From contig JAHQWH010000111.1 in NCBI GenBank assembly GCA_029856105.1, positions 1-32,622 on the forward strand: a DNA stretch of 32,622 bases, given 5' to 3'. The translations under genes and the position numbers were made by a program. Of this stretch, positions 27,309 to 32,622 are shown one piece after another. The first letter of the stretch is position 1. The number at the start of each line of letters is the position of its first letter. Origin of the DNA: Promethearchaeia archaeon. Its GTDB lineage: Archaea; Asgardarchaeota; Lokiarchaeia; Sigyniarchaeales; SOKP01. The notes under the pieces were generated by a model that searched no databases, was not told where the DNA came from, and worked only from the letters and a program-made list of their open reading frames with translations.

Positions 27309-27488
27309 ATGAACGCACGGGAAAGAATGTTAAGAGCATTAAACCATGAAGAAGTCGATCGGATCCCTCTTTTCTGTCAAGAAATAATGCCTGGCTTTAG
27401 AAAAGAGCTATTAAAATATTGGGGCGATGATTTCAAAAGGGTTAGAAAATCTTTTTTTTTTATCCTTTTTTTTTTAACTCTTTTATAG
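27309..27488 (+). pseudogene. N-terminal fragment of a URO-D family gene
   Basis: An open frame of 59 codons beginning MNARERMLRALNHEEVDRIP, the exact N-terminal pattern of URO-D family methyltransferases (compare SRERVNTTLNRKEPDKVPID in the intact gene at 17783-18943). Similarity ends after about 46 residues (WGDDFKRVRK), where the frame enters T-runs and stops; the rest of the roughly 350-residue barrel is absent. The fragment is therefore a truncated remnant. It may pair with the C-terminal fragment at 29819-30046. Confidence 0.75.
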
Positions 27489-27513
27489 CTAATAATCTCA
27501 GTTCTCAAAAATT

Positions 27514-28803
27514 TTAGCTTTTTTCAGACTCATTTTCTGCATCGTCAAGTTCCTCTTTTAATTCTTTATATAATGAGATAAAGCCTGCTGCGGTATTTTC
27601 TGGAGTGCGAAATATTTCAGATTTGATGAAATTTAGCTCTTTTTCATCTTTGATAATTGTTTTAAGGTCTGTATCTAACGTTAAAGGGAGTTTTAATAAT
27701 CTTTCAGTTAAAAGTAAAGGTTTTCTCTTATGAGAAATTATTCTGGAAGGGAAATTGGAGAAATACTTCTCAATTAATTCATCGGCGCTTTCATATTCTC
27801 TCATATCTTTATTTCCTTCCTTAAGACTTTTTTCAAATATATTTTCAAAATCACGTGTAAAATTGGTTAAAGAAGACTTGAGTAGCTTGGATGATTTCGA
27901 GGTTATTAATCCAACTGTAATATTCTCAGATTCATGCAAAATTAGAATCCCATCTTTTAACTGGATATCGAGTAAGCCTCCTATATTCATAATTTCTTCA
28001 CTCATAAGTTGTATAGCATTTATAAACCCCGTGAAGATATTTTCACTTATTTCTGATTTCGACCAATCGTGATCAAATAAAGGATATCCCTCGCGATCTT
28101 TCACAACGATCCTATAAACTGTAAAGGGCAAAATATAAAGCAATTTGGGTTCAATCATTACTGATAAAGTTATGATTAGGAGACCAATAAATAGAGCAAA
28201 ATTAGACACTAGAATATAAAATGGGTCAATTAAATATAATACATAAAAAATCATCGATACAACCGTGGCTACGAAGATTCCAAGGAAGAACAAATAGGCT
28301 TCTTTTTTAATCAAAAATGGAGCATTCTTAAGAGTTTTTATACCCCAATAAAATATATACACTCCACCTATAGCAGATAGTATCATACCAATATTACCAA
28401 ATAGACCAATCCAAGGTAGCCGAATATATCCTCCTTGTTCCTGGAGAATAACGGCATTTGGCTGAAAACCAAGATATATGAATAAAATACTCAATCCGAT
28501 TACTATTACAAATCCAGGTGAGTAAAAATTTTCTTTTATAATATACGTTACCCCGATTACTAATGACAATGTAAATGGTATTAGGATAAAACCAGAAATT
28601 ATACTCAGAAGCTTGCTTATATAGAGGATAGATAATCCATCTATAAAAATAAAGATGCTAAAAACGAGTATTGCTAACCTAATATAATTTAAAGAGGTAA
28701 TCTTTTTAGTTTTTGGTTTTATGTAAGTTATTATAGTTAAGACAAATCCACTAATAGCTACGATAAAAGCTACAATAACTTCAGGTGTCCAATTCAATGT
28801 CAT
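27514..28803 (-). CDS. Seven-helix membrane protein with longin-like cytoplasmic domain
   Basis: A 429-residue protein. Seven hydrophobic helices are seen at about 8-28, 40-60, 65-89, 97-113, 130-154, 166-191 and 195-216. After them, about 225-340, the order of predicted elements is beta-beta-helix-three betas-helix (VYRIVVKDREGYPLF, FINAIQLMSEEIM, DIQLKDGILIL, TVGLITSK, LTNFTRDFENIFEKSL), the order of longin folds; a charged helical tail ends in ELDDAENESEKS. No histidine kinase or cyclase motif is present. A receptor or membrane anchor for a GTPase or trafficking-like system is possible; this is inference. It starts 16 bases after the regulator gene stop, with GAGGT ten bases before the ATG. 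Confidence 0.72.
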   Translation of the reverse strand: MTLNWTPEVIVAFIVAISGFVLTIITYIKPKTKKITSLNYIRLAILVFSIFIFIDGLSILYISKLLSIISGFILIPFTLSLVIGVTYIIKENFYSPGFVIVIGLSILFIYLGFQPNAVILQEQGGYIRLPWIGLFGNIGMILSAIGGVYIFYWGIKTLKNAPFLIKKEAYLFFLGIFVATVVSMIFYVLYLIDPFYILVSNFALFIGLLIITLSVMIEPKLLYILPFTVYRIVVKDREGYPLFDHDWSKSEISENIFTGFINAIQLMSEEIMNIGGLLDIQLKDGILILHESENITVGLITSKSSKLLKSSLTNFTRDFENIFEKSLKEGNKDMREYESADELIEKYFSNFPSRIISHKRKPLLLTERLLKLPLTLDTDLKTIIKDEKELNFIKSEIFRTPENTAAGFISLYKELKEELDDAENESEKS

Positions 28804-28819
28804 TTAATTTTTAACCTCG

Positions 28820-29566
28820 TTACTCGCTACTGAAATTCAACTTTTTAATTTGGGGTTTATTTTGGGATAATGTCTTTATTATTGAAATTATATCGTCTTT
28901 CTTACGGGTATTAAGAACGAGAGAATTTTTATCTCCACTTAATTTAATAACATTAAATTCGATAAGGTTATTAATTCGATAGTAAATTGTCTCTCTTTTT
29001 TCATTTACCAATTTATGGACATCACTTCTTTTGAGTTTTTCATTTCTAATTAGCAATTGAATAATTTTTAAGTATATCTCATCAAGTAAAATAAAATAAA
29101 TTAAACCGATTTCGTCATCAATCTCATAAGGAAGAAAAACAGTGTAGTTTTTAATTTTAATCTTTTTAATGTAATTAAATTTGATAAGCATTTCCAAATG
29201 CCATATTAACTGACCAGAACTTCCCAAGTTGCCAATACTATCTGTTATGATTTGTTTTTTAATAGTTGAAAAATGAGCTCCTAAATTGGAGGTCAAAAAT
29301 CTATAAAGTTTAAACCTATACTTATTATTAAGAACTTCATCTCTTGTGTATTTTGAGCCCTCAACTAACACTTTTTTATTAATAAGTAACTGTATGATGC
29401 TCAAGAGCCCTTTTCGGGGAAGTTTTAATCGTCTTTTAGCCAGATTATACAGTAATTCTGTATCTAACACATTGTTATTGTTTATTACATCTTTTGCGAT
29501 GTCTATTACACTTTGTACGCTTGGATGTTTCAGTGTTAACGAAAGTGCAATATTTAAATTAGACAT
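28820..29566 (-). CDS. Double winged-helix transcriptional regulator
   Basis: A 248-residue soluble protein with at least two winged-helix units: about 85-145 (KLYRFLTSNLGAHFSTIKKQ, QLIWHLEMLIKFNYIKKIK) and 160-225 (YLKIIQLLIRNEKLKRSDVH, RETIYYRINNLIEFNVIKLSG). The second resembles ArsR-type DNA-binding modules. The N-terminal 75 residues are helical and also HTH-like. It is the first gene of a pair with the seven-helix protein, so it may control it. A perfect 11-base tandem repeat lies 19-40 bases before its ATG and could be an operator. No metal-binding or ligand domain is seen. Confidence 0.78.
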   Translation of the reverse strand: MSNLNIALSLTLKHPSVQSVIDIAKDVINNNNVLDTELLYNLAKRRLKLPRKGLLSIIQLLINKKVLVEGSKYTRDEVLNNKYRFKLYRFLTSNLGAHFSTIKKQIITDSIGNLGSSGQLIWHLEMLIKFNYIKKIKIKNYTVFLPYEIDDEIGLIYFILLDEIYLKIIQLLIRNEKLKRSDVHKLVNEKRETIYYRINNLIEFNVIKLSGDKNSLVLNTRKKDDIISIIKTLSQNKPQIKKLNFSSE

Positions 29567-29584
29567 TTTTAGCTAAATTTTATC

Positions 29585-29606
29585 AGATAGTAGATAGATA
29601 GTAGAT
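29585..29606. repeat. Two perfect tandem copies of an 11-base unit
   Basis: AGATAGTAGAT occurs twice without a gap, ending 40 bases before the regulator start. Location fits an operator or promoter-proximal site; chance is possible in AT-rich DNA. Confidence 0.5.
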
Positions 29607-29818
29607 AAATATTTGCGGTATTCAAATATAAAAATATAGTTTTTGTAAAAATTCAATCCTAATACATTTAAATATTCTAGATAAATAATCTCTCATGTCA
29701 AGTATAGTTGATTTACCTTGATGTTATTAACGGAGATAATTAAAAATAGAGGGCTATTTTTTATTTTTAAACATTTAAATTGTTTTTTGAGTTAATAGAT
29801 TTAAAATATCTAAGATCC

Positions 29819-30046
29819 CTAATTCTTACTCAAGTTTCTTATAGGATAAGTTCCAGATTTCTTAACAGTCTCAACCATAGCTTTTACGTTTTCATATTTG
29901 CACGTACTTAAAATATCAGAACCAGCACCCAAAATATATCCACCACTCTCCGCAGCATCTTGTAGAGCTTGCTTTGTAGCTTCTGTTGTAGTCTCTATTG
30001 AACCGTATGTTATATTGTTGTTCAGAAATTTTCTTTCTAGTTCTTT
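29819..30046 (-). pseudogene. C-terminal fragment of a URO-D family gene
   Basis: Seventy-five codons in one frame, from just after a stop at 30049 to TAG at 29819, reading ...NITYGSIETTTEATKQALQ, AAESGGYILGAGSDI, then YENVKAMVETVKKSGTYPI. This is the C-terminal barrel strand and helix of URO-D family methyltransferases (compare GGGFVASNIHNITAEVPPQN of the intact gene). No start codon suits it and the upstream frame is closed, so it is a 5'-truncated remnant fused at its left-most codons to PIN-domain debris in another frame. Confidence 0.72.
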
Positions 30047-30164
30047 CTAAACCAAAACTAACTTCATAGACTGTTATCGAAGTTATGTGAATTAAGTTTT
30101 CTTGTTCAAATAAAACTTTTTTAAGTTGCTTGTTACCATTTAAATAATCAATACAGGCTGTTAT
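30025..30164 (-). pseudogene. PIN-domain (VapC-like) toxin fragment
   Basis: In a second minus-strand frame the sequence reads ACIDYLNGNKQLKKVLF then ENLIHITSITVYEVSFGLER. This is the early part of VapC-type PIN ribonucleases: the (D)xNxxIDYLxGN start and the SITVYEVxxGL segment holding the conserved Glu. The usual first strand with the leading Asp is missing, a stop codon lies directly upstream, and similarity ends where URO-D sequence begins in another frame. It is therefore a broken toxin remnant. Confidence 0.6.
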
Positions 30165-30204
30165 TTACTTTAAAAAATAAGAATTTTAGGCTTGCTCTCT
30201 TAAA

Positions 30205-30285
30205 TTAACTCGCAAGAAATTCAAGAGCTTTTGATCTTTCTCCATTTTTATTAATATTATATTCGTATAATGATGAAACAGACAT
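30205..30285 (-). other. Short ORF, possible toxin-antitoxin debris
   Basis: Twenty-six codons starting at ATG 30285 (MSVSSLYEYNINKNGERSKA...). The SLYE segment and the end ERSKALEFLAS recall the middle of PIN-domain proteins, so it could be a piece of a second VapC gene. Too short to be sure and may not be translated. Confidence 0.25.
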
Positions 30286-30335
30286 ACTGGAGGATTAGCA
30301 TTAATTTTGAATAAAAAAGAATAAAAAAAGTAATT

Positions 30336-31772
30336 TTAATAGATCTGATCCCAAAGTTCCTTATATTTTATATAAATGAGATTATTTTGCTCAAATAAAG
30401 TTTCTAAATCTACTAAAGCTTCTGATTTAATCCTTTCTATGTTTCGCTCAAAATCTTTTTTAAATTTAAATATCTCAGCCTTAACAACTTTAGTTGGATT
30501 GATTGGTTTATAATTGCCGTTTGAAGTAATTATCCATTCACGTTGTATAAGAGAATTAAGAGCGTTATTAAGCTTTTTTTCCTCTAATTTCATAACATTA
30601 TTTAACATCGTTAAATCAGCGTTTCCTAAAGATACAAGAGTTGCATATGTTTTTATCTCAATATCAGAGATTTTTAAAAACCGCATAGCTGAAAATACTT
30701 TTTCATTTAATTTTTTTATTTTTGATTTCTTTTTTAAGGCTTCTTTTTTTATTTTTGAAAGATTAACTGTATTAGAAAGAATAATTTTTCTTGCGGAAAC
30801 TCCTTCATCAAATAATTTCTTACCAACATCACTACGTATAATTACACTATTCCAACCTTCTTCAGGTTTACCTACACTTCCTACAGAGATATCTGCAAAT
30901 TCGGCAGAATAATCTTTACAATACTGACAACTAGCCCAATTATAATTTTTAGTTTCTTTTATTGGAACCTTTTTAATTGAACCATCTTTCGTGTAAACTA
31001 CGAAATTACCACGAGACATATCAAATTTTTCTACATCACTTAACACTATTCCAAGTTTTTCTTGAACAAGCTTTTCCATTAAATCATAAGAATAATTAGA
31101 GGTGCAATAAAGCCCAATGATCAATGTAAACTTACCATATTTATTAGAAAGAGGCGGCCATAGTTGAAATTTCCGTGCTGCCCTAATTTGGCATGGCATA
31201 CCAACAAAAGCTAATTTTTCGAGTTTATACTTATTAACCGCATCATCATATGCCAGTAGAGTTGGTGCCATTGTGTAAATTGAACCAGCTACATTTAAGA
31301 TTTCTTCAGGTGTTCTTACTACTATAGGTTTTGGACGCCAATTTTCATCCCTAGCTGCTAAAAGTACCCCATCGATTAAACCTGTGTTTAGAGCTTGAAT
31401 AAGTAACGTTGAAACTATTCCACCATTTTGAGCTACATTTAGAATTTCCTCATTAGCGCTTCTTGCTGCGGTTATTTGTTGATAGTGTCCTATTAGCTGA
31501 TCTTTAGAAACTTGTTCTTTAAAAAGTTCTTTCTCGAACATCTCTTCTGGAAAATATGTTCTCGCGCAATATTTAAAACATAATGAACATTCTGGACAAC
31601 TTTCAAGAAGTACTGGTTTTTCATCCTTTACGCCAATACGAGGACAAAGTGAGACGCAGGCCCCACAAAAGACACACGCATCTTTATTTATAACATGGTC
31701 GTATAAATCGTTAAAACCAATACCCGCTTCAGTAGTTTGCAAATAATCAATAAATTCTTCTTTATTATCCAT
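30336..31772 (-). CDS. FrhB-type F420/FAD iron-sulfur protein fused to winged helix
   Basis: A 478-residue protein in three parts. Residues 33-43 and 59-69 each carry CxxCxxCxxxC, two [4Fe-4S] clusters. The FrhB/FdhB N-domain follows (SANEEILNVAQNGGIVSTLL, about 104-123) and the C-domain (FVGMPCQIRAARKF, SCQYCKDYSAEFADISVGS), as in F420-reducing hydrogenase and formate dehydrogenase beta subunits, which bind FAD and pass electrons to F420. Residues about 365-478 are not part of that family: ISDIEIKTYATLVSLGNADL then LNNALNSLIQREWIITSNG match a TrmB-type winged helix followed by a long helix. No partner hydrogenase subunit is adjacent. GGGAG lies just before the ATG. A redox-sensing regulator is possible (inference). 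Confidence 0.8.
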   Translation of the reverse strand: MDNKEEFIDYLQTTEAGIGFNDLYDHVINKDACVFCGACVSLCPRIGVKDEKPVLLESCPECSLCFKYCARTYFPEEMFEKELFKEQVSKDQLIGHYQQITAARSANEEILNVAQNGGIVSTLLIQALNTGLIDGVLLAARDENWRPKPIVVRTPEEILNVAGSIYTMAPTLLAYDDAVNKYKLEKLAFVGMPCQIRAARKFQLWPPLSNKYGKFTLIIGLYCTSNYSYDLMEKLVQEKLGIVLSDVEKFDMSRGNFVVYTKDGSIKKVPIKETKNYNWASCQYCKDYSAEFADISVGSVGKPEEGWNSVIIRSDVGKKLFDEGVSARKIILSNTVNLSKIKKEALKKKSKIKKLNEKVFSAMRFLKISDIEIKTYATLVSLGNADLTMLNNVMKLEEKKLNNALNSLIQREWIITSNGNYKPINPTKVVKAEIFKFKKDFERNIERIKSEALVDLETLFEQNNLIYIKYKELWDQIY

Positions 31773-32218
31773 TTTCTCCCTTACAAAATATTTTCTTTAA
31801 TTATGATTTTTAAAAGTTTTTATTTAAACAATAATAATATAAATGATTTCTGAAAAATTTTAACATTTTTTAGCTATTATATTTATCAATTTCAATTATG
31901 ATTTTTTTAATATATAACAATGTAATTAATGGATATTAACATATAAATAAAGTATAAAAAACTTTTTTTGCAGAATAATCTTTGTGACCTTTCAGAAAGC
32001 TTTTATTCGGCGATTCTACAAGGTGACTAAAATTATTTTACAACCTTATATTTTTTTTCCATAAATTTAAAAAAATTTTAATATGTTATTTTATTTTTCA
32101 TTAGGAAGGGAGTTTAAAACACTTGAAATGCTAAAATTTCTCTTAATATTCCACAATATTATCTTTATTTATTAAATTGGATATTAAAAAAATAGGTATA
32201 AAAAAATTATTTAATAAA
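31773..32218. other. 446-base AT-rich gap
   Basis: No plausible coding frame on either strand. Mostly A/T runs, with a less AT-rich island at about 31984-32027 bounded by an imperfect inverted pair GTGACCTT / AAGGTGAC (7 of 8 pair). No tRNA cloverleaf could be drawn. Confidence 0.4.
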
Positions 32219-32622
32219 TTATTGGTTTAAATACTCGTTCATTTCTACGAAGGAACTCGTTCGTATGAGAGCAGATTTGAGAAATTGAAATCCAATGTCG
32301 TATGTAGAGCCATCGCCGGCAATATGTATAACATACGGCACCTCTCCATTGAACAAACCTTTCGATTTAAGAATTTTATAGGTTGTGTTTATTCCTTCGG
32401 CTATAGTAGCTCCGCTTTCAAATAAGTGGTGAACCCAAGGAACTTTCCAAGAAGTCACAAAATCTTTCGCTGTCGATACTTCGCTACAACTCGTGTTATT
32501 CACATAAATAATGTTGTTACCCGCGACTGCTGTAGCTGCTGTAGCCATCTGATTCAAGATCATTCCAGCGCCACAACCAGGGCATAATCCGTGTCCCGGA
32601 TGGAGATGTTGTTGAGGTTCTA
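32219..32622 (-). pseudogene. 2-oxoacid:ferredoxin oxidoreductase beta subunit, truncated
   Basis: The frame enters from beyond the right edge and reads HPGHGLCPGCGAGMILNQ, with the CPGC cluster/TPP segment of pyruvate (PorB-type) oxidoreductases, then TSWKVPWVHHLFESGATIAEG and the TPP-Mg motif IAGDGSTYDIGFQFLKSAL. In intact homologues about 100-150 more residues follow, with an ICYDNEAYMNTG segment. Here the frame gives IRTSSFVEMNEYLNQ and stops. The DNA over the last 50 bases can be read in another frame as TNEFLRRNE, hinting at a deletion or frameshift. It is most likely a 3'-truncated gene; an assembly error is possible. Confidence 0.72.

Noticed and set aside
31984..32027. Possible tRNA or tRNA remnant
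   Set aside because: No T-loop GGTTCRA, no anticodon arm and no acceptor pairing could be drawn.
32219..32260. Direct repeat ACTCGTTC twice, 24 bases apart, at the broken end of the oxidoreductase gene
   Set aside because: Only eight bases in a coding remnant; too short to call a target-site duplication.
1..32622. CRISPR array, rRNA or insertion sequence
   Set aside because: No regularly spaced direct repeats, no rRNA-like stretch and no transposase motif were seen on either strand.

Overview
This is an AT-rich window with no introns. It is most simply read as archaeal and probably from an Asgard (Lokiarchaeia-like) genome. Support: a Rab/Arf-like small GTPase next to a winged-helix partner, HEAT and HEAT+LRR proteins, a seven-helix membrane protein ending in a longin-like domain, several TrmB-type winged helices, an FrhB-type flavoprotein, and AGGTG-type ribosome binding sites with many TTG starts. 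Assignment is from sequence reading only; no database search was possible.

Layout. 1-4.9 kb: CTP synthase (C-terminus outside the window), a UPF0371/DUF1846 protein, an isomerase-like crotonase, a membrane methyltransferase of the ICMT/PEMT type and a small protein. 5.0-11.1 kb: acyl-CoA dehydrogenase, AMP-forming acyl-CoA ligase, zinc alcohol dehydrogenase and a TPP-dependent acetolactate-synthase-like enzyme, all on the minus strand, suggesting fatty or organic acid metabolism. 11.2-15.3 kb: HEAT-LRR protein, small membrane protein, winged-helix protein, small GTPase and HEAT protein, a eukaryote-like signalling neighbourhood. 15.5-26 kb: amidohydrolase, MFS transporter, URO-D-family methyltransferase, Cys-type sulfatase, fucose-isomerase-like protein, GPH symporter, GH172/DUF2961 hydrolase and a second MFS transporter, together resembling a locus for use of a sulfated or arabinose/fucose-type glycan. 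26-27.2 kb: YjbQ protein and a second crotonase. 27.3-30.3 kb: two opposite-strand fragments of URO-D genes flank a winged-helix regulator and its seven-helix partner; next to the second lie scraps of a PIN-domain (VapC) toxin, so this is a rearranged region. 30.3-32.6 kb: an FrhB-type iron-sulfur flavoprotein fused to a C-terminal winged helix, then a 2-oxoacid:ferredoxin oxidoreductase beta subunit that breaks off just after its TPP motif.

Main points for a second look: two genes (GTPase, amidohydrolase) whose conserved N-termini have no ATG/GTG/TTG, yet have AGGTG exactly seven bases before ATT and ATA respectively; the FrhB-winged-helix fusion; the seven-helix plus longin-like protein; and the glycan locus. 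No tRNA, rRNA, CRISPR array or intact insertion sequence was seen.
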